Assembly (NCBI RefSeq): GCF_001891125.1
Contig: NZ_CP015247.1
Span: forward strand, 886,501 to 950,500
Source of the DNA: Leuconostoc suionicum
Lineage (GTDB): Bacteria; Bacillota; Bacilli; Lactobacillales; Lactobacillaceae
Length of the DNA stretch: 64,000 nt
Direction: 5' to 3'
Shown here: piece by piece, positions 28,094 through 37,605 of the stretch
Numbering within the stretch: position 1 is the stretch's first letter
How the letters are laid out: every line of letters starts with the position of its first letter
Position numbers and translations under genes: made by a program
Notes under the pieces: generated by a model
What the model saw: only the letters and a program-made list of their open reading frames with translations
What the model was told of the DNA's origin: nothing
Databases searched by the model: none

Positions 28094-28120
28094 GCACAAC
28101 AATTGCGTGTTGTGCTTTTT
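28094..28120 (+). terminator. Terminator hairpin inside the leader of the PNPOx-like gene
   Basis: GCACAACA (28094-28101) and TGTTGTGC (28108-28115) form a perfect 8-bp stem with a 6-base loop followed by TTTTT. It lies about 100 bases after the promoter and 70 before the next gene, so it either ends a small RNA or is an attenuator. Confidence 0.75.
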
Positions 28121-28190
28121 AATTTAAAAAAATTAAATTTTAAAGATGTAGTAGTGAGCATTCTGCACGCACTCAAAAGGAGATGGAACA

Positions 28191-28589
28191 ATGGCATTAT
28201 TATCTGAAGAAATGAAAAAAATGATTGACCAACAGCTACCATTTTTAGCGACTACTGGAGGAGATGGGTCGCCACAAGTCGGGCCTAAAGGATCAACTCG
28301 TGTGTACGATGATGAACATTTGATTTATTATGAGCATACATTCAAACAAGCCTATGCCAATTTACAACAAAATGGTTATGCGGCAATTGCGGTCGTGGAT
28401 TCTAATGTAGAGAAGGGGTTCCGCTTTGAAGGAACGGCCGTTATTCATGAAGATGATGACTTTGCTACTGACATTTTAGACAAAACAAGCATATTTGATC
28501 GCTTTCCAAGAGCGGCAGTCGTCTTGATAAGTATTGATCGCATCTATAAATTGGATAATACTTTGGAAGCTGGAGATCGCATTGCCTAA
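28191..28589 (+). CDS. PNPOx-like flavin-binding protein
   Basis: Protein of 132 residues of the pyridoxamine 5'-phosphate oxidase-like split-barrel family, which binds FMN or related cofactors. Typical elements are LPFLATTGGDGSPQVGPK at the N-terminus and a central AAIAVVD strand; it is too short to be a true PdxH. The physiological reaction is unknown. AAAGGAGATGG precedes the ATG. Upstream lies an unusual leader with a cre-like promoter and terminator. The following aminotransferase start is 31 bases after its stop, suggesting an original two-gene unit. Confidence 0.8.
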   Translation: MALLSEEMKKMIDQQLPFLATTGGDGSPQVGPKGSTRVYDDEHLIYYEHTFKQAYANLQQNGYAAIAVVDSNVEKGFRFEGTAVIHEDDDFATDILDKTSIFDRFPRAAVVLISIDRIYKLDNTLEAGDRIA

Positions 28590-28620
28590 TAGTCAAGAGA
28601 ATATGGAAAAGGAAAATGTC

Positions 28621-29556
28621 ATGACAAAGCCTATTAACCATCAAGTAATCAAAACAGAAGCCTCAGGAATTCGCCTTGTCTTGGACTTAGTAAAGAAGCC
28701 TGCTGACCAAATGATTGAATTAACGGTCGGCGAAATCGATTTACCTACGCCCGCGGCAACTAAAGAAGCAGGTAAACAAGCAATTAGTAATAACGTGACA
28801 AAATATACCGAAAATATGGGTTTCTTGTCGCTTAGAAGAGTAATATCTGATTACATTAAAAGATTTTATGAGGTAAGTTATTCCCCAGAAAACGAGATAC
28901 TTGTGACCGTTGGTGCCAGTCAAGGTATTGACCTCACGGTTCGTACGCTCATTAACGCCGGTGACGAAGTTATTTTAATTGGGCCAGCTTACCCAGCTTA
29001 TATACAAGCAGTAGTTCTGGCTGGGGCAATTCCTATCGTTGTTGATACTCGTTCTACTCATTTTAGATTATCTCCAGAGCAACTTGAGTCAGCAATTTCA
29101 AGCAAAACAAAATTAGTCATTTTAAACTACCCAAACAATCCAACAGGTATTGTGTTGTCAAAAGAAGAATTGAGTTCACTAGCATCAGTTATCCAAAAAT
29201 ACGATTTATATGTACTGACAGATGATGTTTACCAAAGACTAACATATAATCAAGATTGTGCACCATCAATTGCTAGCGCGCCATTGATGAAAGAGAGAAC
29301 GATCATAGTCAACGGTTTATCGAAATCGCACAGCATGACAGGCTGGCGTATCGGCTATTTGGCTGGCCCTAAAGTACTGATTCAAGAAATCTATAAAATA
29401 CAGCAAGCTAATGTTGGTTGTGCATCAAGCATCTCACAAATGGCTGCTTTAACGGCTTTAACCACCGATATTGAAGCACCAAAAACATATATTACGGTGT
29501 TTAGAAAGCGCAGAGACTATGTTCTGCAACGCTTAGATGAAATGTCTTTAAAATAT
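28621..29556 (+). pseudogene. Aminotransferase class I/II, 5' part, split by IS30 element
   Basis: N-terminal four-fifths of a PLP-dependent fold-type I aminotransferase: substrate-binding region ELTVGEIDLPTP, NYPNNPTG, and the PLP lysine in GLSKSHSMTGWRIGY. At SLKY the reading enters the insertion element and stops at 29568. The missing end (from TKPDGAFYVF) lies after the element at 30593. Joining the two halves across one ATAT copy restores ...SLKYTKPDGAFYVF... in frame, so the interruption looks recent. The start is ATG 28621 with AAGGAAAA, though ATG 28603 is possible. Family relatives act on aromatic amino acids or methionine; specificity is unknown. Confidence 0.88.
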
Positions 29557-30588
29557 GGCAGATTGTAAAATTAAACCGAACACCTTGCATAAAAAAACTG
29601 CAGAGACTTTAATGGTAATTGACTAAAATCAACCATAAAGGATCTGCAGCTTATGTCTTCTAGTTTATCAGCTCACGAACGTTCTGTCATTGAAACAATG
29701 ATCAAACTTAATCATTCAACTCGAGAAATAGCCCGTTTCTTAAAGCGTTCTCCTGCAACTATTACCTACGAGTTAAATCGAATTAAACCATACAATGCAC
29801 AACAGGCTCATCATTTAGCCCAGTGTAATCGGCACAAACACGGTCGCCATCCGACCCTAACACCTGAAATATCAGCTTTTTTGAACCATCACATTGGTAT
29901 CTTGAAGTGGTCACCAGAAACGGCTGCTCATGTATTGGGCATTGCTTTCAAGACCATCTACAACTGGATTCATCATGGTTTGCTTAAAATTAAGTTATCA
30001 GATTTACCTGATAAAGGTATTCGACGTAAACGTCAATCTGACGGCCGTAGACGTGTTTTTGCTCATGGCCGTTCAATTGAAAAACGACCAAAAGCTGTCC
30101 AATTAAGACAAGAATTTGGTCATTTTGAAGTTGATACGATGCAATCTGGTAAAACACGTGGCGATGTTTTAGTGACCATCACAGAACGATTGAGTCGACA
30201 ACATATCATGAGACATGTCAGTGGGCGCAATAGTCAGGCAGTGACACCAGCTATTATTAGGTTTTTCAAGGGTATAAAAAATGCTAAATCAATTACAGTT
30301 GATCACGGTCGAGAGTTTGCAAAATATGATGAAATAGAAGAACAGCTAGGCATACCGATGTATTTTGCACACCCATATTCACCAGAAGAACGTGGTAGTA
30401 ATGAAGTGCTAAATCGATATGTCCGTCGTTTTATCCCAAAAGAACGCAAAATTGAAACCATCAGTCAGAAAGAATTAGATCAAATTAATCATTGGATTAA
30501 TGCCAGGCCAATGAAAACGCTCAACTGGCAATCACCACGAAAAGTCTTTCAGAAACATGCGGTGTTCGGATGATTCTTGCAATCTGCC
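29557..30588 (+). mobile_element. IS30-family insertion sequence, intact
   Basis: Element of about 1.03 kb. The ends are imperfect inverted repeats of roughly 28 bp: GGCAGATTG at the left and CAATCTGCC at the right, then a variable middle, then CCGAACACC/GGTGTTCGG. The flanks carry ATAT on both sides (29553-29556, 30589-30592), either a 4-bp target duplication or, since ATAT is itself palindromic, a 2-bp duplication with slightly longer ends. It holds one intact transposase gene. Size and layout resemble IS1070-type elements of leuconostocs; identity was not checked. Confidence 0.9.
29653..30573 (+). CDS. IS30-family transposase
   Basis: Full-length DDE transposase of 306 residues. N-terminal helix-turn-helix (HSTREIARFLKRSPATITYE), a second DNA-binding segment (LKWSPETAAHVLG...IYNWI) and the catalytic core with FEVDTMQSG, ITVDHGREF and EERGSNEVLNRYVR supplying D, D and E. 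The ORF is undamaged, so the element may still be mobile. It ends about 15 bases before the right terminal repeat. Confidence 0.95.
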   Translation: MSSSLSAHERSVIETMIKLNHSTREIARFLKRSPATITYELNRIKPYNAQQAHHLAQCNRHKHGRHPTLTPEISAFLNHHIGILKWSPETAAHVLGIAFKTIYNWIHHGLLKIKLSDLPDKGIRRKRQSDGRRRVFAHGRSIEKRPKAVQLRQEFGHFEVDTMQSGKTRGDVLVTITERLSRQHIMRHVSGRNSQAVTPAIIRFFKGIKNAKSITVDHGREFAKYDEIEEQLGIPMYFAHPYSPEERGSNEVLNRYVRRFIPKERKIETISQKELDQINHWINARPMKTLNWQSPRKVFQKHAVFG

Positions 30589-30844
30589 ATATACTAAACC
30601 TGACGGTGCTTTTTATGTGTTTATCGATGTAAAACTATTTGGCATGTCGTCTTGGGATTTTGTTGCATTCACTATCAACGAATCTGATCTTGTTTTAGTA
30701 CACGGTTCTGCTTTTACGGAGGCTGGTGAAGGATACGTGCGACTATCTTTTGCAAATGAAATGAAAGTACTCGTTGAAGCGATGAATCGTTTAGAGAAAA
30801 CAGTAGATGTTTTAACGGCAAAAAAATCCGCTCATTTAATTTGA
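30589..30844 (+). pseudogene. Aminotransferase class I/II, 3' part
   Basis: C-terminal fifth of the interrupted aminotransferase, starting at TKPDGAFYVFIDVK and containing EAGEGYVRLSFA, the conserved arginine region that binds the substrate carboxylate. The apparent start at 30557 lies inside the insertion sequence's right end and is not a real gene start. Stop at 30844. Confidence 0.88.
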
Positions 30845-30883
30845 CAAAATAAATACAAAAGACTATCATTGTAAGCGGTTACA
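30841..30883 (+). promoter_or_regulatory. Promoter and cre site of the ketogluconate/gluconate operon
   Basis: Consensus TTGACA (30841-30846), a 17-base spacer and TATCAT (30864-30869). TGTAAGCGGTTACA (30870-30883) fits the CcpA consensus at every defined position and sits at the expected transcription start, predicting strong catabolite repression. The -35 box overlaps the aminotransferase stop codon. Confidence 0.85.
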
Positions 30884-30922
30884 CATGGTGGTTTATCGGT
30901 ACACTAAGAAAGGAAGAAAGTG

Positions 30923-31693
30923 ATGGAGAGTCTATCTAATTTATTTGATCTTACAGGTCAAGTTGCAATAGTGACGGGTGGTGCTTCAGGTTTGGGAAAC
31001 TATTATTCTCAAGCGCTATTAGATGCAGGAGCTGATGTTTTTGTAGTTAGCAGAAGTGAAAGAGGCTGGCCAGAGTTAACGGAATTTGCTGAAAATCGAA
31101 ATCGAAAAGTAAAATTTATGAGCATCGATATAACTGAAAGTGGCGCCGCAGAAAAAATTGTTAAAAACTGTGTTACAACTTTTGGTCAATTAGATATTTT
31201 AGTTAACAACGCTGGCATCCAGATTAGAAATAACGTGCTGGATTATAAGGATGAGGATTGGCGTAAAGTCATTGATATCAACCTAAACGCATTATACTTT
31301 TTGTCACATGAAGCAGCAAAAATCATGACAAAACAGAAATCTGGGAAAATAATTAATATTGGATCGATGCAATCATTTCGAGCTGGAAAATTTATTTTTC
31401 CTTACGCTGCAAGTAAGCATGCAGTAGTCGGGCTAACAAAGGCTTATGCAGATGCTTTAGCTCCCTATGGGGTTCAAGTCAATGCGCTAGCTCCCGGATA
31501 TATTGATACCGAAATGACAAAGGCTCTTCAAAATGATCCAGAAAGAAATACTGAAATTCTAAACCACATTCCGGCAGGACATTGGGCAAAGCCATCGGAA
31601 TTAATGGGTACGGTTATTTATTTAGCAAGTGATGCATCAAATTATGTGAATGGCGCAACAATTCCTGTTGATGGTGGCTATTTACTAAGGTAA
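30923..31693 (+). CDS. SDR oxidoreductase, probable gluconate 5-dehydrogenase / ketogluconate reductase
   Basis: Classical SDR of 256 residues: TGGASGLG cofactor motif, NNAGIQIR, catalytic Ser in NIGSMQSF, and YAASK. The form IRNNV...WRKVIDINLNALYF and the closing NGATIPVDGG resemble gluconate 5-dehydrogenase (IdnO) and 2-deoxy-D-gluconate 3-dehydrogenase (KduD). With a gluconate permease and 6-phosphogluconate dehydrogenase downstream, reduction of 5-ketogluconate to gluconate is the favoured role. The frame opens at GTG 30920, but AGGAAG spacing favours ATG 30923. Confidence 0.82.
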   Translation: MESLSNLFDLTGQVAIVTGGASGLGNYYSQALLDAGADVFVVSRSERGWPELTEFAENRNRKVKFMSIDITESGAAEKIVKNCVTTFGQLDILVNNAGIQIRNNVLDYKDEDWRKVIDINLNALYFLSHEAAKIMTKQKSGKIINIGSMQSFRAGKFIFPYAASKHAVVGLTKAYADALAPYGVQVNALAPGYIDTEMTKALQNDPERNTEILNHIPAGHWAKPSELMGTVIYLASDASNYVNGATIPVDGGYLLR

Positions 31694-31720
31694 GGTTCGT
31701 ATTTAAAAGGAGAATTAATT

Positions 31721-33055
31721 ATGCCATTGTTAACAGTTTTGATTGGTGTTATTTTACTCGTATTTTTGATTACTAAATTCAAGTTGAACACTTTTTTATC
31801 GTTGGTCATTACAGCGTTTGTTGTCGGCTTAATTTTAGGTATTCCGGTTTCTGATATTTCAACAAGCATTGAGACAGGAATAGGTGGTCAGTTAGGTCAC
31901 TTAGCAATTATATTTGGGTTTGGATCGATGCTTGGAAAGCTAATTTCCGACGCAGGTGGTGGCTTTCGAATTGCGCACCAGCTCATTGCGACTTTTGGAA
32001 AAAAACGCATTCAAATTGCTGTTATTATTACATCGTTTATTATTGGTTTGGCTTTGTTTTTTGAAGTTGGATTGGTCGTATTATTGCCAATTATCTTCGT
32101 CATTGCACGTGAAGTAAATATGCCTCTTTTGTACCTTGGTATCCCAATGGCTGCGACATTAAATGTTGCACACGGTTTCTTACCACCACATCCTGCACCG
32201 ACTGCGGTATCACAGGTGTTGAATGCGCCTTTGGGTCACGTTTTACTTATTGGTATTTTAGTGTCAATTCCCACAATCATTATTTCTGGTCCGGTGTTCA
32301 ATTACTTTTTGCATCGAGTATATCCGCAAGTTTATAAAAAAAATATTAATATTTCTGTTTTAGGTGAGTACAAAGAGTTTGAGTTGAAAGATACACCAAA
32401 GTTTGGTATTAGTGTTTTGACAGCATTATTACCAGTAATATTGATCAGTATTGCGACCATCTTATCATTTGTTTTGCCAGCTAAATCAGTCATTTATCAA
32501 ATCGTCACATTTATCGGTGCACCTGATGTGGCTATGCTTATATCATTAATTGTTGCGATTTTCACCATGGGTATTTTCCGTGGATTGAATATCAAAGAAA
32601 TTGGTGACGCAATGTCTGAATCGGTCAAACAAATTGCTATGATGTTGTTAATCATTGGTGGTGGTGGTGCCTTCAAACAAGTATTGGTTGATGGTGGCGT
32701 TTCTAAGTATATTGGTGATTTATTTGGACAAACTAATTTGTCCCCAATTCTTGTTGCTTGGTTAATTGCTGCTTTACTTCGCGTCAGCCTAGGATCATCT
32801 ACTGTTGCTTCGATAACAGCAGCTAGTTTAGTTACTTCAGTTGTGTCCAACTCAAGTGTGAGTCCTGTATTAGTAGTTTTGGCAATTGGTGCTGGAAGTA
32901 TATTTGCTGATCATGTTAATGATGCTGGATTTTGGATGATAAAAGAATATTTTGGCTTAACATTGAAAGAAACGTTCTTATCTTGGACGACATTAACCAG
33001 TGTTATCTCCGTTTCGGGCTTGTTATCGATTCTACTCGTGTCATGCTTTATGTAA
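31721..33055 (+). CDS. gntP: GntP-family gluconate permease
   Basis: Membrane carrier of 444 residues with about 12-14 hydrophobic segments of the gluconate:H+ symporter family. Recognisable stretches are FGFGSMLGKLISDAGGG, the LPPHPAPTAVSQVL loop and the conserved C-terminal DHVNDAGFWM. Ketogluconate or another aldonate is a possible alternative substrate. It follows the SDR by 27 bases and precedes gnd, so uptake, reduction and entry into the pentose phosphate/phosphoketolase pathway are grouped. No gluconate kinase gene was seen in this operon. Confidence 0.9.
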   Translation: MPLLTVLIGVILLVFLITKFKLNTFLSLVITAFVVGLILGIPVSDISTSIETGIGGQLGHLAIIFGFGSMLGKLISDAGGGFRIAHQLIATFGKKRIQIAVIITSFIIGLALFFEVGLVVLLPIIFVIAREVNMPLLYLGIPMAATLNVAHGFLPPHPAPTAVSQVLNAPLGHVLLIGILVSIPTIIISGPVFNYFLHRVYPQVYKKNINISVLGEYKEFELKDTPKFGISVLTALLPVILISIATILSFVLPAKSVIYQIVTFIGAPDVAMLISLIVAIFTMGIFRGLNIKEIGDAMSESVKQIAMMLLIIGGGGAFKQVLVDGGVSKYIGDLFGQTNLSPILVAWLIAALLRVSLGSSTVASITAASLVTSVVSNSSVSPVLVVLAIGAGSIFADHVNDAGFWMIKEYFGLTLKETFLSWTTLTSVISVSGLLSILLVSCFM

Positions 33056-33111
33056 TGGAGCAAATTATTTATGTATGAAATAAGTTTAAATTAAGGAAAG
33101 TGGGTAATAAA

Positions 33112-34539
33112 ATGGAACAAGCAGATTTTGGTGTTGTTGGATTAGCCGTAATGGGACGTAATTTAGCACTCAATATTGAGTCTCGTGGTTATCGAGTTGC
33201 TGTTTATAATCGTTCTCGCGAACGAACTGATGATTTAGTTCAAAAGCACGAAGATAAGGCATTTATCCCAAGCTATACTACAGAGGAATTTGCGGGGGCT
33301 ATCAAAAAGCCTCGCCGAATTTTGCTGATGGTAAAAGCTGGAAAGGGTACGGATGCTGTTATTGATGAATTATTACCACATCTAGAAAAGGGTGACATGC
33401 TGATTGATGGTGGTAATACTTACTTCGAAGATACAATTCGCCGCTCAGATAAACTAGCTCAAGAAGGTATTAACTTTATTGGTATGGGTGTATCAGGTGG
33501 TGAATTGGGTGCATTGCAGGGACCATCATTAATGCCAGGTGGTCAACGCGAAGCATATGATTTGGTAGCCCCTATTTTGACGCAAATTGCAGCAAAAGCC
33601 CCAGAAGATGGTAAGCCAACCGTTACGTATATTGGCCCTAATGGTGCAGGACATTATGTAAAGATGGTGCATAATGGCATCGAATATGGTGATATGCAAT
33701 TGATTGCAGAGTCCTATGATATTTTGAAGCGTGTCTTACATCTCAATCAAGAGCAATTATCACAAACTTTTTCTGGTTGGAATGAAGGAGAACTGAACTC
33801 TTATTTGGTTGAAATAACTGCTGATATTTTGACTCGAAAGGATGATTTAGGTACTGACAAGCCAATTGTTGATGTAATCTTAGACCGGGCCGGAAACAAG
33901 GGCACAGGTAAGTGGTCTTCTCAATCAGCGCTTGAAGTTGGAGCGCCACAATCATTAATAACTGAATCAGTTTACGCGCGTTATATATCAGCAATGAAAG
34001 ATGATCGTGTTGCGGCTTCAAAAACATTGCAAGGACCAGACTATTCGTTTACTGGTGATGAGCAAAGTACGGTAGAGGACATTCGAAAAGCTTTATACTT
34101 TGGAAAGATCATGTCGTATGCACAAGGATTTGATCAACTTCGTATGGCATCAGAGCACTATGATTGGCATTTACCATTTGGAGAACTAGCACAATTATGG
34201 CGTGCAGGGGCGATTATCCGTGCCCAATTCTTACAACGCATTACGGATGCTTTTACAACGCAAGCAGATTTGCATAATTTGCTCTTAGATCCTTACTTCC
34301 AACATATTGCTGAAGAATACCAAAATGCTGCTCGTCGTGTAGTAGCACTAGCTGTTACCGCGGGTGTGCCAACGCCTTCATTGTCTGCCGCTGTGGCTTA
34401 CTACGATTCATATCGTTCAGCTGTTCTACCTGCTAATCTCACACAAGCACAACGTGATTATTTTGGTGCTCATACCTATGAAAGAACGGATAAGCCTGCT
34501 GGAGAAATGTACCATTATCCTTGGTATGATGAAGCATGA
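33112..34539 (+). CDS. gnd: 6-phosphogluconate dehydrogenase, decarboxylating
   Basis: Converts 6-phosphogluconate to ribulose 5-phosphate and CO2 with reduction of NAD(P)+, a central step of heterofermentative metabolism. Motifs: [17 protein letters not shown] at the N-terminus, YNRSRERT at the cofactor 2'-phosphate site, GVSGGELGA, and [14 protein letters not shown] with the catalytic lysine. The 475 residues are normal for the family. The frame opens at GTG 33100, but MEQADFG from ATG 33112 is the conserved start. A terminator follows. Confidence 0.95.
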   Translation: MEQADFGVVGLAVMGRNLALNIESRGYRVAVYNRSRERTDDLVQKHEDKAFIPSYTTEEFAGAIKKPRRILLMVKAGKGTDAVIDELLPHLEKGDMLIDGGNTYFEDTIRRSDKLAQEGINFIGMGVSGGELGALQGPSLMPGGQREAYDLVAPILTQIAAKAPEDGKPTVTYIGPNGAGHYVKMVHNGIEYGDMQLIAESYDILKRVLHLNQEQLSQTFSGWNEGELNSYLVEITADILTRKDDLGTDKPIVDVILDRAGNKGTGKWSSQSALEVGAPQSLITESVYARYISAMKDDRVAASKTLQGPDYSFTGDEQSTVEDIRKALYFGKIMSYAQGFDQLRMASEHYDWHLPFGELAQLWRAGAIIRAQFLQRITDAFTTQADLHNLLLDPYFQHIAEEYQNAARRVVALAVTAGVPTPSLSAAVAYYDSYRSAVLPANLTQAQRDYFGAHTYERTDKPAGEMYHYPWYDEA

Positions 34540-34540
34540 A

Positions 34541-34567
34541 AAAAGACCGTCTTGGACGGTTTTTTAT
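34541..34567 (+). terminator. Terminator after gnd
   Basis: ACCGTC-TTG-GACGGT hairpin (34546-34560) preceded by an A run and followed by TTTTTAT, close to the gnd stop. Confidence 0.85.
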
Positions 34568-34591
34568 TTGAATGTACTTTCTTATTGCAAA

Positions 34592-34783
34592 TATGCTACA
34601 ATTCTCTACAAATATGATTTGTGGGGTGAAATAATAGAGGCATTTTGTCCTAAAAAATTACAAAGGACGGTGAAACAAAAATAATGACGATGTAAACATG
34701 GTATAATTATAGAAATAATATATTTTATTGGGGAGTTTGACTATATTGATTAATGACAGTTAAGCTGAAAAAATATATTATTT
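34592..34783 (+). promoter_or_regulatory. Leader with two extended -10 boxes and a long hairpin
   Basis: TGCTACAAT (34594-34602) and TGGTATAAT (34699-34707) are extended -10 elements. Between them are nested short hairpins (CTCTA/TAGAG, CAAAT/ATTTG, GTCCT/AGGAC). After the second, AAATAATATATTTT (34713-34726) pairs perfectly with AAAATATATTATTT (34770-34783). This is much structure for a 75-residue gene and no known riboswitch class was recognised. Confidence 0.45.
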
Positions 34784-34810
34784 TATTCTTAATTCAGGGG
34801 GTATTGATTA

Positions 34811-35038
34811 TTGAGCGGGAATAATCAAAAAGTCTCTAACGCATTTATTTATTTAGCTTTCATTATTTGTGTTTGGCTTATTTATTTTATATTTACGGTT
34901 GCTATATTAGTTTTGTTCTGCAACTTTAGTCGAGCAATCTTTCCTGCTCTGATAATATCTAGCATCCTAACATTATTGTTTGTCATAATACAGACTTCAT
35001 TTAAGCATTTGAATTCAATTAATAACGAAGATGATTAA
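34811..35038 (+). CDS. Small two-span membrane protein, unknown
   Basis: Predicted protein of 75 residues with two hydrophobic segments (about 11-34 and 40-62) and a charged C-terminus (NNEDD). It has an unusual TTG start, but AGGGGG at 34796-34801 is well spaced and a terminator follows directly, so it looks like a genuine single-gene unit. I do not recognise the family. Size and topology would also suit a small regulatory or holin-like membrane peptide; nothing else supports that. Confidence 0.55.
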   Translation: MSGNNQKVSNAFIYLAFIICVWLIYFIFTVAILVLFCNFSRAIFPALIISSILTLLFVIIQTSFKHLNSINNEDD

Positions 35039-35043
35039 ATTTA

Positions 35044-35072
35044 AAAAGCTGCCTTGTTAAGGTAGCTTTTTT
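35044..35072 (+). terminator. Intrinsic terminator
   Basis: AAAAGCTGCCTT (35044-35055) pairs with AAGGTAGCTTTT (35059-35070), one wobble, with a T run, right after the small membrane protein. Confidence 0.85.
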
Positions 35073-35123
35073 GTTGTGTTTTTTTAAGAAATAAAACAAC
35101 TTCCTGGATGATGATATTTATTA

Positions 35124-35630
35124 CTAACTATTCAAATCAATCCAGTATCGACAAAATAATTTTCCTGTACTAGGTTCTTTGATGATGTTTTCAAGGACGC
35201 CACCATTGGATTCGATTGTCTTACGGCTAGCGATATTCCATTCTTCAGCGGTAACCAAGACAGGTGAAATTTTACGTTGCTGATAAATGTTCAGTGTTAA
35301 TTCTAACATTTTCTTAGCTATTCCCTGTTGACGCCAGGCAGGGGCAACGCCGTATCCTATATGTCCTCCAAAATTAAGCAAGTGGTCATTTAACTGCCAG
35401 CGAGCTGATACGCCGCCTTTTATCAAACCATCCTCAATAAAAAAATAGTTGTTGGCGGGAACAAAATTATTAATACTATTATTTTTCATCTGCTCTAGAT
35501 TAGCTAAATATTCAGCGAAGCTACCAGTAATAGGTTTGGCTACAGAAACAATTGTCGATTCAGTCGTCCAACTTTTAATCCAGTCGTTAAAAATGTTTTC
35601 ATCGGATTGTTTTAATTCTCTAAAAGTCAT
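35124..35630 (-). CDS. GNAT-family N-acetyltransferase
   Basis: Acetyl-CoA-dependent N-acetyltransferase of 168 residues. The GNAT core is visible as GGHIGYGVAPAWRQQGIAKKM, containing the Q/RxxGxG/A acetyl-CoA loop (RQQGIA), followed by VTAEEWNIASRKTIESNGG, a typical motif of RimJ/YobR-like members. The acceptor is unknown. Single gene, with GGGGGAAAC before its ATG. Confidence 0.85.
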   Translation of the reverse strand: MTFRELKQSDENIFNDWIKSWTTESTIVSVAKPITGSFAEYLANLEQMKNNSINNFVPANNYFFIEDGLIKGGVSARWQLNDHLLNFGGHIGYGVAPAWRQQGIAKKMLELTLNIYQQRKISPVLVTAEEWNIASRKTIESNGGVLENIIKEPSTGKLFCRYWIDLNS

Positions 35631-35784
35631 TTGTTTCCCCCTTCATGTGATCGTAATCATTGAATATATTTACTAATGATTTTATCATACAATTTATGTA
35701 GTTTTATATATTCTTAATAATCATCATAAAAACTACTCTTGTAAGGTAATTTCCGCAAGTATAAGGAAAACAATTCAATGGATA

Positions 35785-35798
35785 TGTAAGCGCTTACT
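35785..35798. promoter_or_regulatory. cre-like site upstream of the cellobiose PTS operon
   Basis: TGTAAGCGCTTACT contains the perfect palindrome GTAAGCGCTTAC and differs from the CcpA consensus only at the last base. It lies 35 bases before the GH1 start. The promoter boxes near it (TTGTAA at 35739, TATAAG at 35760) are weak. Confidence 0.65.
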
Positions 35799-35811
35799 TG
35801 ATAAAATGTGA

Positions 35812-37269
<1,458 letters not shown>

Positions 37270-37283
37270 AAAGGAGAAACACG

Positions 37284-37601
37284 ATGAAAAAAGCGTTAAT
37301 TATTTGTGCAGCTGGTATGTCATCATCCATGATGGCAAAAAAAACAACTGACTATTTCAAAAATAAAAATATAGATATTGAAGTAGATGCGATTACTGCT
37401 ACAGAAGGAGAAGATGCTATTCGTAATAGTGATTTCGATCTATTTCTGGTCAGCCCACAGACAACAATGTACCTTGAAGGTTTTGAAAAGATTGGAGATG
37501 AAGTTGGTAAACCTGTTGTTTCTATTCCCTTTAAAGCCTATATACCCATACCGACAGGTATTGAAGGCATGGCGAACTTAGTACAAGAGCATATTAATTA
37601 G
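37284..37601 (+). CDS. PTS lactose/cellobiose-type EIIB
   Basis: Cytoplasmic phosphocarrier of 105 residues. The phosphorylated cysteine is C8 in LIICAAGMSSS, the P-loop of the Lac-family IIB. It receives phosphate from the IIA at 39618 and passes it to sugar during transport by the IIC at 40491. AAAGGAG lies before the ATG and the gene follows the phospho-glucosidase by 14 bases. Confidence 0.93.
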   Translation: MKKALIICAAGMSSSMMAKKTTDYFKNKNIDIEVDAITATEGEDAIRNSDFDLFLVSPQTTMYLEGFEKIGDEVGKPVVSIPFKAYIPIPTGIEGMANLVQEHIN

Positions 37602-37605
37602 CGAT

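Noticed and set aside
30557-30844. A separate 95-residue protein after the transposase
   Set aside because: Its first codons are the insertion element's terminal repeat; the rest is the aminotransferase C-terminus.
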